From: Nitrospirillum amazonense
GTDB taxonomy: Bacteria; Pseudomonadota; Alphaproteobacteria; Azospirillales; Azospirillaceae
Assembly: GCF_007828045.1 (NCBI RefSeq)
Contig: NZ_VITN01000007.1
Coordinates: 213,972-277,971 of the forward strand
Direction: 5' to 3'
DNA length: 64,000 nucleotides
Shown here: positions 17,381-27,331 of the stretch, piece after piece
Layout of the letters: each line of letters begins with the position of its first letter
Numbering within the stretch: position 1 is the stretch's first letter
Program-made: the position numbers and the translations under genes
Notes under the pieces: model-generated
Databases searched by the model: none
Told to the model about the DNA's origin: nothing
Seen by the model: the letters and a program-made list of their open reading frames with translations, nothing else

Positions 17381-18770
17381 GCTGTTCCGCGCGGGGCCGT
17401 TCCGGCTGGCGCTGGGCTTCGCCACGGCGCTGTCGGTGGGCATGCTGCTGATCTTCGGCTTCATCTACTGGCAGACCAGCGAGGTGGAGACGCGGCGCAT
17501 GCAGCGCGACCTGGTGCAGGAGGCAGCGGTGGCGGCGCAGACGCGCGACGACATCCTGCTGTACCAGCTGCAGGTTCGCATCATGTCGGACTATCACCGC
17601 GTCACCGTGGCCGCCTGGTTCGACGCGGACGGCAAGCGGCGCTACGGCAACCTGAACGCCTTGCCGCCGGACCTGCCCATCGATGACAAGGGCCACCGCC
17701 TGGATATCCGGACCAACGACACCGACGTGCCCCAGCCGGCCATCCTGACCGCGGCCAAACGGGCGGATGGCGGTACCGTCGTGCTGGGCCGCGCCATGGA
17801 TGAGCTACTGGCCCTGCAGCGGGTGGTGGCGCGCACTCTGATCGCCGGCCTGCTGCCCGCCGTGGCCCTGGTGCTGGCGTCCGGCGTCCTGGGCGGGGCG
17901 CGGGCCCGCCGCCGGGTACAGACGGTACAGCAGACCATAGGCCGCATTATGGGTGGCGACCTGCGCGAACGCCTGCCCCTGTCCGGCAGCCACGACGCGG
18001 TTGACCAGCTGTCGGCCCGGGTGAACCAGATGCTGGACCGCATCGTCCATCTGCTGGATGAGATCCGGGCGGTGGGCGACAACATTGCCCATGACCTGCG
18101 CACCCCCCTGTCGGTCATGCGCGCCAAGCTGGAACGGGGGCTGGCCGCCGAGGAACCCGAGGAACTGCGCCGGGGCGCGGAGGCGGCGCTGGCCGACCTG
18201 GACAAGGCGTTCGGCATGATCACGGCCCTGCTGCGCATCGCAGAGCTGGAGGACAGCCGCCGCCAGGCGGGCTTCACCACCGTGGATCTCGCGGAGGTGG
18301 CGGGCGAGGTCTTCGACCTCTACGAACCCTTGGCCGAAGCCAAGGGGGTGACCCTGGCGCGGGAGGACAAGGGGCCCCTGTTCGTGACCGGCGACCGTGA
18401 TCTGCTGATCGAGGCGGTGGCTAACCTCGTGGACAACGCCGTGAAGTTCACGCCCGAGGGCGGGCGCGTCCTCATTCGCACCCGCATGGGCGGTACCGGC
18501 GGGGAGGAGGCTGTGCCGGTGGTGGAGGTGTCGGACACCGGGCCTGGGATTCCGCCGGCGGAACGGGCAGCCGTGGTCCGCCGCCTGTACCGCCTGGATA
18601 AAAGCCGCCACATCCAGGGCAACGGCCTGGGCCTGTCGCTGGTGCAGGCCATCGCGGCCCTGCATGGCTTCAAACTGGTGATTGACGGCAGCGATTTGGG
18701 CGCCGTCATTGCGCTTATTTGCGGCGCAGCAGATGGCGAAGGGGTTGGAAACCCAGGCGCTTGGCCGTAG
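17367..18770 (+). CDS. Sensor histidine kinase
   Basis: A 467-residue membrane histidine kinase. It has a transmembrane helix near residues 13-33 (LALGFATALSVGMLLIFGFI), a periplasmic sensor segment of ~110 residues with no recognised ligand motif, a second helix near 146-166, HAMP, the dimerisation box HDLRTPLSVMRAKL, and an HATPase domain with N-box NLVDNAVKF and G-boxes DTGPGIPP and GNGLGLSL. The GTG at 17367 overlaps the regulator's stop codon; a GTG at 17346 would add seven residues. The last ~20 residues (ICGAADGEGVGNPGAWP) do not look like the usual end of the domain. Confidence 0.88.
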   Translation: MRRTELFRAGPFRLALGFATALSVGMLLIFGFIYWQTSEVETRRMQRDLVQEAAVAAQTRDDILLYQLQVRIMSDYHRVTVAAWFDADGKRRYGNLNALPPDLPIDDKGHRLDIRTNDTDVPQPAILTAAKRADGGTVVLGRAMDELLALQRVVARTLIAGLLPAVALVLASGVLGGARARRRVQTVQQTIGRIMGGDLRERLPLSGSHDAVDQLSARVNQMLDRIVHLLDEIRAVGDNIAHDLRTPLSVMRAKLERGLAAEEPEELRRGAEAALADLDKAFGMITALLRIAELEDSRRQAGFTTVDLAEVAGEVFDLYEPLAEAKGVTLAREDKGPLFVTGDRDLLIEAVANLVDNAVKFTPEGGRVLIRTRMGGTGGEEAVPVVEVSDTGPGIPPAERAAVVRRLYRLDKSRHIQGNGLGLSLVQAIAALHGFKLVIDGSDLGAVIALICGAADGEGVGNPGAWP

Positions 18771-18971
18771 GTTCGGCGCCATTTATGGCGACATTTTGCG
18801 GCGCAACCAAAAAAATTATTTAATCCCAATTCGTTGAGACGTCCCCTATTTCCCAAGGTGTTGGGTTCACGAACCCGCTCTCGAGGGATCACGAGACGTG
18901 TCGCACCGCATCATGAATGACCATCGCCGGCCCCGTGCCCGTCGCCCCCGCCCACTGCCGGGGGTGCCGTC

Positions 18972-21900
18972 ATGATCGAAATCGTCAAGATCGCGCTCCG
19001 CCGGCCCTACACGTTCATCGTGATGGCCATCCTGATCCTCATCTTCGGCGTATCGTCGGCGGTGAAGACGCCGACCGACATCTTCCCTGACATCGGCATT
19101 CCCGTCATCGCCGTGGTGTGGACCTACAACGGCCTGCAGCCCGACGACATGGCCGGGCGCATCATCGGCTATTACGAGCGCTCCCTGACCTCCACCGTGA
19201 ACGATGTGGAGCATATCGAATCCCAGTCGATGCAGGGCTTCGGGGTGGTGAAGGTGTTCTTCCAGCCCAGCGTCAACATCAACGCCGCCCAGGCCCAGGT
19301 GGTGGCGATCTCGCAGACGGTGCTGAAGCAGATGCCGCCGGGCATCAACCCGCCGCAGGTCCTGACCTTCAACGCCGCCAGCGTGCCCATCCTGCAGCTG
19401 GCCCTGTCCAGCGACCACCTGTCGGAAACGCGGCTGAACGACATCGCGCAGAATTCCATCCGGCCGCAGCTTGTGACGGTGCCGGGCGCCGTGCTGCCCT
19501 CGGTCTATGGCGGCAAGGTGCGCCAGGTGCAGATCGACCTGAACCAGCAGGCCCTGCACGCCTACGGCCTGTCGGCCAACGACGTGGCCGCCGCCCTGTC
19601 GGTGCAGAACCTGATCACCCCGGCCGGCACCCAGAAGATCGGCAAGCTGGAATACCCGGTGGACCTGAACGACTCCCCGATCGACATCAGCAAATTCAAC
19701 GATTTGCCGATCAAGACCGTGAACGGCGCCGTCGTCTATATGCGGGATGTCGCCAATGTCCACGACGGCAGCCCGCCCCAGACCAACGTGGTGCACGTGG
19801 ATGGCAAGAAGGCGGTGCTGATGTCCGTGCTCAAGGCCGGCTCAGCCTCCACCCTCGACATCATCGCCGGTGTCTACAAGCGCCTGCCCGATGTTCAGAA
19901 GACCCTGCCCGACGGCGTGACCCTGACCCCCATCGGCGACCAGTCCATCTTCGTCAAGGACGCGGTCAGCGGCGTGATCCGCGAGGGTGTCATCGCCGCC
20001 GGCCTGACCGGCCTGCTGATCCTGCTGTTCCTGGGCAGCTGGCGGTCCACGCTCATCATCACCGTGTCCATTCCCCTGGCCATCCTGGCGTCCATCACCA
20101 CCCTGTCCGTGCTGGGCGAGACCATCAACGTCATGACCCTGGGCGGGTTGGCGCTGGCCGTGGGCATCCTGGTGGACGACGCCACCGTGACCATCGAGAA
20201 CATCAACTGGCACCTGGAACACGGCAAGCCCATCGAAACCGCCATCCTGGACGGCGCCAAGCAGATCGTGGTGCCGGCCACCGTGTCGCTGCTGTGCATC
20301 TGCATCGCCTTCGTGCCCATGTTCGGCCTGGGCGGTGTCGCCGGCTTCCTGTTCCGCCCCATGGCGGAGGCGGTGGTGTTCGCCCTGATGGCCTCGTACG
20401 TGCTGTCGCGCACCCTGGTGCCGACGCTGGCCAACTATCTGCTGCGCAATCAGACCCACGCCGGCCATGGCCTGCACACCGATGTCCACGGCGCGGCCAC
20501 GCGCAATCCCTTGGTGAAGTTCCAGCGCACCTTCGAACGCGGGTTCGAGGCGGTGCGGTCCACCTACCAGGGCCTGCTGTTGCTGGGCCTGCAGAACCGC
20601 CGCTGGATGATCGGCGGGTTCCTGGCCGTGTCCCTGGGCACGTTCGGGCTGGCGCCCTTCCTGGGCCAGAATTTCTTCCCCGCCGTCGATGGCGGGCAGA
20701 TCAAGATCCACGTCCGTGGCCGCACCGGCCTGCGCATCGAAGAGATGAGCCGCCTTTGCGACCATGTCGGCGATGCCATCCGCCATGTGATCCCAGCCAA
20801 GGACCTGGGCGGGATGGTCGACAACATCGGCCTACCGGTCAGCGGCATCAACATGGCCTATGGCAACAGCGGCACCATCGGGGTGGAGGACGCCGACATC
20901 CTGATCGCGCTGAACAAGGATCACGCGCCCACCGACGACTATGTGGACATCCTGCGGCACGACCTGCCGCGCCTGTTCCCCGGCACCACCTTCGCCTTCC
21001 TGCCGGCCGACATCACCACCCAGGTGCTGAACTTCGGCCTGCCGGCGCCGCTGGACGTGAAGATCGTTGGCAATGACCTTGAGGCCAACCGCGCCTACAC
21101 CAATAAGCTGCTGGCCAAGATCGCCCGCATCCCCGGCGTCGCCGACGCCCGGGTGGAACAGGCTTTCCAGCTGCCCTCGCTGAAGGTGGCGGTGAACCGG
21201 TCGCTGGCGGGCCTGGTGGGCCTGACCGAGAAGGATGCCGCCGTCACCATGCTGGACACCCTGGCCGGCAGCACGCAGACGGCGCCGACCTTCTGGCTGA
21301 ACCACAAGAACGGCATCTCCTACCCGGTTTCCATCCAGACGCCGCAGCGGGACATCGACACCATGGCCGGGCTGCAGACCATGCCGCTGACGCCGGCCGC
21401 CGCCGGCAAGTCCGGCCAGCTGCTGGGCGGACTGGCGCAAATCAGCCGGGGGCGGCAGGACGCGGTGGTGACCCACTACAACGTGCGCCCGACCATCGAC
21501 ATCTACGCCACGCCCAAGGATCGCGACCTGGGCGCCATCGCCGCCGACGTGCAACAAGCTGTCGACAGCATGGCGGCGGATCTGCCGCGGGCCAGCCACG
21601 TGGAAATCCAGGGCCAAGTCACCACCATGACCAGTGCCTACCACCAGCTGTTCATCGGCCTGGCCTTCGCCATCGTGCTGATCTACCTGCTGATCGTCGT
21701 GAACTTCCAGTCCTGGATGGACCCGTTCGTCATCGTCATGGCCCTGCCCAGCGCGTTGGCCGGCATCATCTGGATGCTGTTCGGCACGGGCACCACCCTG
21801 TCGGTGCCGGCGCTGACCGGCGCCATCATGTGCATGGGCGTGGCCACCGCCAACAGCATCCTGGTCATCAGCTTCGCCCGGGAACGGTTGGCCGCCGGCG

Positions 21901-22166
21901 TGGATGCCCTGACCGCCGCCATGGAGGCGGGGCATACCCGCTTCCGCCCCGTGCTGATGACGGCGCTGGCCATGGTCATCGGCATGGCGCCCATGGCCAT
22001 CGAGCCGGGGCAGAACGCCCCCCTGGGCCGTGCGGTCATCGGTGGCCTGGTGTTCGCCACGCTGGCCACGCTGTTCCTGGTGCCGGCGCTGTTCAGCCTG
22101 GTGCATGCCCGCGACCATGAACGGGCCCGTGAGCCCGGCGGGCAGGCGGCACCGGCCCCCGTTTAA
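18972..22166 (+). CDS. RND efflux pump permease subunit
   Basis: A 1064-residue AcrB/MdtB-like inner-membrane proton-driven exporter. It starts MIEIVKIALRRPYTFIVMAI, the usual first helix. The TM4 signature GGLALAVGILVDDATVTIEN and the second-half equivalent (CMGVATANSILVISFARERL) are present. It is slightly longer than average and has two large periplasmic loops. It is the first gene of a three-gene operon with the adaptor (66 bases on) and the outer-membrane channel. Substrate cannot be told from sequence; the group includes solvent, drug and unknown-substrate pumps. The two-component system ends 201 bases upstream on the same strand. Confidence 0.93.
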   Translation: MIEIVKIALRRPYTFIVMAILILIFGVSSAVKTPTDIFPDIGIPVIAVVWTYNGLQPDDMAGRIIGYYERSLTSTVNDVEHIESQSMQGFGVVKVFFQPSVNINAAQAQVVAISQTVLKQMPPGINPPQVLTFNAASVPILQLALSSDHLSETRLNDIAQNSIRPQLVTVPGAVLPSVYGGKVRQVQIDLNQQALHAYGLSANDVAAALSVQNLITPAGTQKIGKLEYPVDLNDSPIDISKFNDLPIKTVNGAVVYMRDVANVHDGSPPQTNVVHVDGKKAVLMSVLKAGSASTLDIIAGVYKRLPDVQKTLPDGVTLTPIGDQSIFVKDAVSGVIREGVIAAGLTGLLILLFLGSWRSTLIITVSIPLAILASITTLSVLGETINVMTLGGLALAVGILVDDATVTIENINWHLEHGKPIETAILDGAKQIVVPATVSLLCICIAFVPMFGLGGVAGFLFRPMAEAVVFALMASYVLSRTLVPTLANYLLRNQTHAGHGLHTDVHGAATRNPLVKFQRTFERGFEAVRSTYQGLLLLGLQNRRWMIGGFLAVSLGTFGLAPFLGQNFFPAVDGGQIKIHVRGRTGLRIEEMSRLCDHVGDAIRHVIPAKDLGGMVDNIGLPVSGINMAYGNSGTIGVEDADILIALNKDHAPTDDYVDILRHDLPRLFPGTTFAFLPADITTQVLNFGLPAPLDVKIVGNDLEANRAYTNKLLAKIARIPGVADARVEQAFQLPSLKVAVNRSLAGLVGLTEKDAAVTMLDTLAGSTQTAPTFWLNHKNGISYPVSIQTPQRDIDTMAGLQTMPLTPAAAGKSGQLLGGLAQISRGRQDAVVTHYNVRPTIDIYATPKDRDLGAIAADVQQAVDSMAADLPRASHVEIQGQVTTMTSAYHQLFIGLAFAIVLIYLLIVVNFQSWMDPFVIVMALPSALAGIIWMLFGTGTTLSVPALTGAIMCMGVATANSILVISFARERLAAGVDALTAAMEAGHTRFRPVLMTALAMVIGMAPMAIEPGQNAPLGRAVIGGLVFATLATLFLVPALFSLVHARDHERAREPGGQAAPAPV

Positions 22167-22232
22167 GCCTTTCCCCGATCCCAACCCGTCCCTTGAGCCG
22201 CAGCCGCCGTCCCGGATAGGAGCGACCCGATC

Positions 22233-23441
22233 ATGTCCACCGCCCAAATCACCACGCCTAATCCCCGCCGCCTGGCCTTGCTGGGGGGGGTGGCCTTGCT
22301 TGCCGCCGGCGCCATCGTCGTCGTCGGTTTGACCGACCGAGCCCGTGCGACCCGCGAACTGGTCCAGTGGAATGCCGACCAGGCCGTTCCCACCGTGGCG
22401 CTGGCGCCCGTCAGCCGGGGGGCGGCGCAGCAGACGTTGACCTTGCCGGGCACGCTGCAGGCCTATACCCAGGCGCCGATCTACGCCCGGGTGAGCGGCT
22501 ACCTCAAAAGCTGGGACAAGGATATCGGCGCCAAGGTGAAGGCGGGTGACCTGCTGGGCACCATCGACACCCCCGACCTGGACCAGCAGCTGGAACAGGC
22601 CAAGGCGGATCTCGCCAAGGCCAAGGCCACCGCCGAGCTGGCAGACCTGACGGCCAAGCGCTGGGCGGCGCTGGTGGCCTCGCAGTCGGTGTCACAGCAG
22701 GCGGCGGATGAGAAGGTGGGCGACAGCGCCGCCAAGCGGGCGGCGGTGGAAAGTGCTGCCGCCAACGTCCGCCGGCTGGAGGCGCTGACGGCGTTCAAGC
22801 GTATCGTGGCGCCCTTCGACGGCGTCGTCACCGCCCGCACCACCGACGTGGGCGCCCTGATCAATGCCGGCGGCGGGACCGGGCAGGAACTGTTCCAGGT
22901 GTCGGACCTGCACAGCATGCGCCTGTACGTGCAGATCCCGCAGGCCTTCGCCAGCCTGCTGACCCCGGGGGTCAAGGCCAGCTTCGACCTGCCGCAGTAT
23001 CCCGGCCGGCACTTCGACGCCACGCTGGTGACCACGGCCAACGCCGTCAGCCAGGCGTCGCGCACCATGCTGGTGGAACTGCAGGCCGACAACCCGGACG
23101 GGCTGCTGACGCCCGGCACCTTTGCCGAGGTGCATTTCCAGGTGCCCAGCAACGCCGACATGGTGAAGGTCCCGGCGACCGTCCTGGTGCCCAGCGACAA
23201 GGGGGCCGAGGTGGCCGTGGTGGGCCCCGATGGCAAGGCCCAGCTGAAGCCGGTGACCATCGGCCGCGACATGGGTGACAGCGTTGAGATCGTGGCCGGC
23301 TTGGCGCCCACGGACAAGGTCATCGACAACCCGCCCGAAACACTGGTGTCGGGCGACGTGGTGCGCCTGGCCGGGGCGGGTGAGGGGGCGGGCAAGGTGG
23401 CGGAAGCGGCCACGGGCACCACGGCGAAGGCGGACCGGTAA
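22233..23441 (+). CDS. RND efflux periplasmic adaptor (membrane fusion protein)
   Basis: A 402-residue HlyD/AcrA-type adaptor linking the pump to the outer-membrane channel. It has an N-terminal membrane anchor (LALLGGVALLAAGAIVVVGL), lipoyl halves around YARVSGYLKSWDKDIGAKVK and RIVAPFDGVVTARTTDVGAL, a coiled-coil hairpin between them, and a beta-barrel region (FDLPQYPGRHFDATLVTTAN). AGGAG lies nine bases before the ATG. The C-terminal tail is alanine/glycine-rich. Only five bases separate it from the next gene. Confidence 0.93.
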   Translation: MSTAQITTPNPRRLALLGGVALLAAGAIVVVGLTDRARATRELVQWNADQAVPTVALAPVSRGAAQQTLTLPGTLQAYTQAPIYARVSGYLKSWDKDIGAKVKAGDLLGTIDTPDLDQQLEQAKADLAKAKATAELADLTAKRWAALVASQSVSQQAADEKVGDSAAKRAAVESAAANVRRLEALTAFKRIVAPFDGVVTARTTDVGALINAGGGTGQELFQVSDLHSMRLYVQIPQAFASLLTPGVKASFDLPQYPGRHFDATLVTTANAVSQASRTMLVELQADNPDGLLTPGTFAEVHFQVPSNADMVKVPATVLVPSDKGAEVAVVGPDGKAQLKPVTIGRDMGDSVEIVAGLAPTDKVIDNPPETLVSGDVVRLAGAGEGAGKVAEAATGTTAKADR

Positions 23442-23446
23442 CAGCC

Positions 23447-24913
23447 ATGTCTTTCACGAAGTCTCTCATGGCCGGTGGCGCGCTGCTGGCGCTGGCGGGC
23501 TGCAACCTGGCGCCGGACTATCAGCCGCCGCACCTAGACCTGCCGCCCGCCTTCAAGGAGGCCGGCGGCGCCCCGTGGCAGCCGGCGCAGCCGGCGGACC
23601 AGCAGGCGCGCGGCCCCTGGTGGACGGCCTTCAACGACCCGGTGCTGAGCGGCCTTGAGGAACGGATCGAAGCGACCAACCCCACGCTGGCCGTGGCGCT
23701 GGCCCGCTATGACGAGGCGCGGGCGGATGCGGCCGCCGTCTCCGCCGGTCTGCTGCCGCGCGTGGATGGTACGGCCAGCCTCAGCACCAACCGCCAGTCC
23801 AAGGACCGGCCCCTGCGCGGTGCCGGGCAGCGCGATGTCTACGGCGCCAACACCATCGGCGCCTCCGCCTCCTACGAGATCGACCTCTGGGGCAAGGTGC
23901 GCAACCAGGTGGCCGCCGGCCGGGCGGAGGCGCAGGCCAGCGCCGCCGATCTGGCCTCGGTGCGGCTGGGGTTGCAGGCCGAGCTGGCCAGCGACTATTT
24001 CGCGCTGCGTGGCCTGGACGAGCGCGCCCACATCCTGGCCGACACGGTCACGGCCTATGAGAAGCAGCTCAGCCTGACCCAGACCATGTTCCAGGGCCGC
24101 ATCGTGGCCGGGCTGGACGTGTCGCGGGCGGAAACCCAGCTGGACACCGCCCGGTCCCAGGTTTCGCAGGTGGCATCGCAGCGGGCGCAGATGGAGCACG
24201 CCATCGCGGCCCTGGTGGGCCTGGCGCCGGCGGAATTCACCCTGGCGCCCGTGCGGTGGACGCCGACCCTGCCGGCCGTGCCCACGGGGCTGCCTTCCGC
24301 CCTGCTGCAGCGCCGGCCGGACGTGGCGGCGGCGGAACGCGATGTGCTGGCCGCCAACGCCGGCATCGGCGTGGCCCGCGCCGCCTATTATCCCGACCTG
24401 TCGTTGCAGGCGGTGGGCGGCTTCCAGGACACGGGCTTCAACCTGCTGAAGCTGCCCATGGCCTTCTGGTCCGTGGGCCCGGGCGTCACCCTGCCGCTGT
24501 TCGAGGGCGGGCGGCTGGATGCCGGCCTGGCCAAGGCGGTGGCCCAGCATGACGAGGCCTCCGCCAAGTATCGCGAGACGGTGCTGAACGCCTTCCGCGA
24601 GGTGGAGGACAATTTGGCCGCCATCCGCTGGCTGGGGACGGCCGCCAAGGATGAGGACGCCGGCACCCTGGCGGCCCAGCGCACCCTGGACATGGCCACC
24701 AACCTCTATCGCGACGGCGCCGACAGCTACCTGGAGGTGGTGACGGCCCAGACGGCCCTGCTGGAGGCGCAGCAGAGCAGCCTGGATCTGCACACCCGCC
24801 AGGTACAGGCCGACGTGGCCCTGATCCGCGCGCTGGGCGGGGGGTGGGATGTGGGGGCGCTGCCCTCGGATGAGGAGGCGACCAGCCTGCCAGAGAAGAC
24901 GAAGGCGCCGTGA
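23447..24913 (+). CDS. RND outer-membrane channel, NodT/OprM-type lipoprotein
   Basis: A 488-residue TolC-family channel. The lipobox LALAGC (Cys18) marks it as a lipoprotein. The two repeated OEP domains appear as ATNPTLAVALARYDEARADA and RRPDVAAAERDVLAANAGIG, with the typical SYEIDLWGKVRNQVAAGRAE. It completes the tripartite pump with the two preceding genes. The tail (SDEEATSLPEKTKAP) is charged and probably periplasmic. Confidence 0.93.
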   Translation: MSFTKSLMAGGALLALAGCNLAPDYQPPHLDLPPAFKEAGGAPWQPAQPADQQARGPWWTAFNDPVLSGLEERIEATNPTLAVALARYDEARADAAAVSAGLLPRVDGTASLSTNRQSKDRPLRGAGQRDVYGANTIGASASYEIDLWGKVRNQVAAGRAEAQASAADLASVRLGLQAELASDYFALRGLDERAHILADTVTAYEKQLSLTQTMFQGRIVAGLDVSRAETQLDTARSQVSQVASQRAQMEHAIAALVGLAPAEFTLAPVRWTPTLPAVPTGLPSALLQRRPDVAAAERDVLAANAGIGVARAAYYPDLSLQAVGGFQDTGFNLLKLPMAFWSVGPGVTLPLFEGGRLDAGLAKAVAQHDEASAKYRETVLNAFREVEDNLAAIRWLGTAAKDEDAGTLAAQRTLDMATNLYRDGADSYLEVVTAQTALLEAQQSSLDLHTRQVQADVALIRALGGGWDVGALPSDEEATSLPEKTKAP

Positions 24914-24937
24914 GGAATGGCCGTATCGCCTCTTGAA

Positions 24938-24983
24938 ATAGGCACGAATAATGTCATCATTTGATGATCATATTTGTGCCTAT
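24938..24983. promoter_or_regulatory. 46-bp extended palindrome, vapBC operator candidate
   Basis: Outer arms ATAGGCACGAATA (24938-24950) and TATTTGTGCCTAT (24971-24983) match at 12 of 13 positions. Inner arms TCATCA/TGATGA share the same centre at 24960.5. It ends 16 bases before the vapB start, where VapBC complexes usually repress their own promoter. Confidence 0.65.
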
Positions 24984-24999
24984 CGATAGAAGGTGCACG

Positions 25000-25197
25000 A
25001 TGCGTACGACGTTGGCGCTTGATGATGATCTGGTAAAAAGGGCTCAGTCGCTAACTGGCGTGACCGAGAAAAGCGCGCTTATGCGGGAGGCGCTGAAGGC
25101 GCTGATCGAGCGGGAAAGTGCTAGAAGATTGGCGCTGCTTGGTGGCAGTGAGCCGGATCTGGTGACGGCCCCCCGGCGGCGTTCCATGCCAGCATGA
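25000..25197 (+). CDS. vapB: VapB-type antitoxin
   Basis: A 65-residue type II antitoxin (MRTTLALDDDLVKRAQSLTG). The N-terminal part suits a ribbon-helix-helix DNA-binding domain and the tail should wrap the toxin (LLGGSEPDLVTAPRRR). AGAAGG sits six bases before the ATG at 25000. An in-frame ATG further upstream would place the operator inside the gene. Its stop overlaps the toxin start by 4 bases. GC content is visibly lower than in the flanking operon, hinting at acquisition. Confidence 0.88.
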   Translation: MRTTLALDDDLVKRAQSLTGVTEKSALMREALKALIERESARRLALLGGSEPDLVTAPRRRSMPA

Positions 25198-25562
25198 TTC
25201 TAGTCGACAGCTCGGTCTGGATCGACCATCTGCGGGCCGGCGAGCCGACGCTTGCTGATTTGCTATCCAAACGACAAGTCCTAACCCATCCCTTTGTGGT
25301 TGGTGAACTGGCTCTGGGATCGCTGCGTCAGCGGGATGTCGTTATTGCAAGCCTTCAAGACCTTTCCGAGGCGGTTGTCGCCTATGATGAGGAGGTCATG
25401 CAGTTCATCACGCAGCAGAACCTCTTCGGGCTTGGGATTGGATACATCGACGCACATCTGCTGGTGGCTGTCAGATTGACGCCCGGGGCATTGCTATGGA
25501 CCCGGGACAAGCGTCTGAACGGACTGGCTCAGCGATTCTCGGTGGCCTTCGCGGCTGAATAG
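25194..25562 (+). CDS. vapC: VapC-type PIN-domain ribonuclease toxin
   Basis: A 122-residue PIN-domain toxin expected to cleave RNA when freed from VapB. The acidic active-site set is complete: Asp5 (ILVDSSVWID), Glu38 (VVGELALG), Asp86 (GYIDAHLL) and Asp105 (LWTRDKRL). It overlaps vapB by 4 bases, the standard antitoxin-toxin order. It ends at a hairpin shared with the convergent chemoreceptor gene. Confidence 0.9.
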   Translation: MILVDSSVWIDHLRAGEPTLADLLSKRQVLTHPFVVGELALGSLRQRDVVIASLQDLSEAVVAYDEEVMQFITQQNLFGLGIGYIDAHLLVAVRLTPGALLWTRDKRLNGLAQRFSVAFAAE

Positions 25563-25592
25563 AAAAGGCGGCGCCCCGGCTGAGGCGCCGCC
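25561..25592 (-). terminator. Rho-independent terminator of the chemoreceptor gene
   Basis: GGCGGCGCC (25567-25575) and GGCGCCGCC (25584-25592) form a 9-bp GC stem. Read on the minus strand it is followed by TTTTCT. It lies between convergent vapC and the chemoreceptor gene and may stop both. Confidence 0.7.
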
Positions 25593-25613
25593 CTTCCTCC
25601 CCCGTAACGGGTC

Positions 25614-27302
25614 TCAGATCGCGCGCAGGCGGGCGAAGAAGCCGGTGATCTCGGCGTTCAGGGCGTCCGCGTCCTGTCGCAGGGCTTCCGAGGCCGTGTG
25701 CAGGACGTTGGCTGACTGGCTGGTCTGCTCGGCCGCCCCCGCCACGCCGACGATGTTGGTCGATACCTGCTGGGTGCCCATGGCGGCCTGGTTGATGTTG
25801 CGGGCGATTTCCGAGGTGGTGGCGCCCTGCTGTTCCATGGCGGACGCGATGGCGGTGGCGATCATCCGCATGTCGCCCACCACGGTGGCGATACTGCCGA
25901 TGGCCTCCACCGCGCGCGTGGTTTCCTGCTGGATGCCGGTGATGTAGCCCTGGATTTCGTCCGTGGCTTTGGTCGTCTGGCTGGCCAGGGTCTTCACTTC
26001 GCTGGCCACCACAGCGAAGCCCTTGCCCGCCTCTCCGGCGCGGGCCGCCTCGATGGTGGCGTTCAGCGCCAGCAGGTTGGTCTGGCCGGCGATCTCCTGA
26101 ATGACCTGGATGATGTTGCCGATGCTCTGGGCCGCATCCGCCAGGCCTTGCATGGTGACGCCCGTTTGCTCGGCCTGGGCCACCGCCCGCTCGGCGATGT
26201 CGGTCGAGCGGGTGACCTGGCTGTTGACCTCGCCCACGGCGGCGGCCAGTTCCTCGGCGGCGCTGGCGATCATCTGCACATTGCCGGTGGTCTCGGCCGA
26301 GGCGTGGTTGGCCATTTCCACCATGCCGCGGCTCTGCGTCGCCATGTCGGCCAGGCCGGAGGAGTGGTTGCGCACGTCTTCCGAGGCATGCACCACGTTG
26401 CTCAGCACCCGGGCGGTGCGCTGCTGGAAATCGGCCAGCGAGGCTTCCACCGCCTCTTGCCGGCGCAGCTTCTCTTGCTGCTCGGCCTGTTGGGCCTGGG
26501 TCAGTTCGGCGTTGCGCAGGCCGTTGCGCTTGAACACTTCCAGCGCGCGGGCCAGACGGCCGATCTCATGGCGGTCGTTCAGCAGCGGGATGTCGACGGT
26601 GAGGTCGCCATCGGCCAGCCGGCCCATGCGCTCCGTCATCAGCTTCAGGGGCTTGGCGATGCTGCGCGCCAGCAGGTAGGCCACCAGGCCGCCGAAGATC
26701 ACCACAACGGCCGTCAGCATCAGCATATCCATCAATATATCATGATAGATGACGTCGATGTCGTCGACGTAGATGCCGGTGCCCAGCGCCCATTGCCACG
26801 GCTCGAAGCCCAGGCTGTAGGTCATCTTGGGGAAGTTCTCGGCGGGGCCGCCCTTGCTGCCCGGCCGGGGGTAGGTATAGGTGAAGGACCCGCCGCCCTG
26901 CTTGGCGGCCTCGATGCCCAGGCGCACGGTCTCGACGCCATCGGCCGTCTTGAAGTCCATGCGGTTCTTGCCTTCGAACTCTCTCTTGATGTGGACCACG
27001 GTCAGGCCGTCGTACTGGTTGACGTAGACGTATTCGCCATTGCCGAAGCGCAGCTTGCGGATGTCGTCCTGGGCGCCCTTCTGCGCCTGGGCCCGGGTCA
27101 GCTCGCCCGACTGCTCGCGGTCGTACCAGTTCTGCGCCACCCCGCGGGTGACCATCAGGATCTGCTTCAGCTCTTCCTTGCGGTCCTCGGTCAGGGTGTG
27201 GCGCAACGCGGTCAGGGCGAAGCTGACGGCCAAGCCCAGGGCCAGCACCAGCATGGGCATGAACAGCGCCAGCCGGTGGGAAATCTTTAGTTTGTTCAGC
27301 AT
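25614..27302 (-). CDS. Methyl-accepting chemotaxis protein with single Cache domain
   Basis: A 562-residue chemoreceptor. Transmembrane helix 1 is near residues 10-30 ([20 protein letters not shown]). A periplasmic single-Cache (Cache_2-like) sensor follows ([20 protein letters not shown], then [20 protein letters not shown]), of a type often linked to small organic acids. Helix 2 is near 195-215, then HAMP, and a signalling domain with the conserved hairpin tip ([20 protein letters not shown]). The cytoplasmic part controls CheA. The sulfotransferase-like gene lies 29 bases upstream on the same strand. Confidence 0.93.
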   Translation of the reverse strand: MLNKLKISHRLALFMPMLVLALGLAVSFALTALRHTLTEDRKEELKQILMVTRGVAQNWYDREQSGELTRAQAQKGAQDDIRKLRFGNGEYVYVNQYDGLTVVHIKREFEGKNRMDFKTADGVETVRLGIEAAKQGGGSFTYTYPRPGSKGGPAENFPKMTYSLGFEPWQWALGTGIYVDDIDVIYHDILMDMLMLTAVVVIFGGLVAYLLARSIAKPLKLMTERMGRLADGDLTVDIPLLNDRHEIGRLARALEVFKRNGLRNAELTQAQQAEQQEKLRRQEAVEASLADFQQRTARVLSNVVHASEDVRNHSSGLADMATQSRGMVEMANHASAETTGNVQMIASAAEELAAAVGEVNSQVTRSTDIAERAVAQAEQTGVTMQGLADAAQSIGNIIQVIQEIAGQTNLLALNATIEAARAGEAGKGFAVVASEVKTLASQTTKATDEIQGYITGIQQETTRAVEAIGSIATVVGDMRMIATAIASAMEQQGATTSEIARNINQAAMGTQQVSTNIVGVAGAAEQTSQSANVLHTASEALRQDADALNAEITGFFARLRAI

Positions 27303-27331
27303 GATGGGATCTCTCGCGCAGGCGTAGGGGG

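Noticed and set aside
18777..18790. Terminator CGCCAT-TT-ATGGCG after the first kinase gene
   Set aside because: The stem is only six pairs and the following bases are not a T-run. The evidence is too weak to list.
18794..18806. TTGCGGCGCAA as another Crp/Fnr box before the RND operon
   Set aside because: The half-sites are one base apart rather than four, so a Crp/Fnr dimer would not fit.
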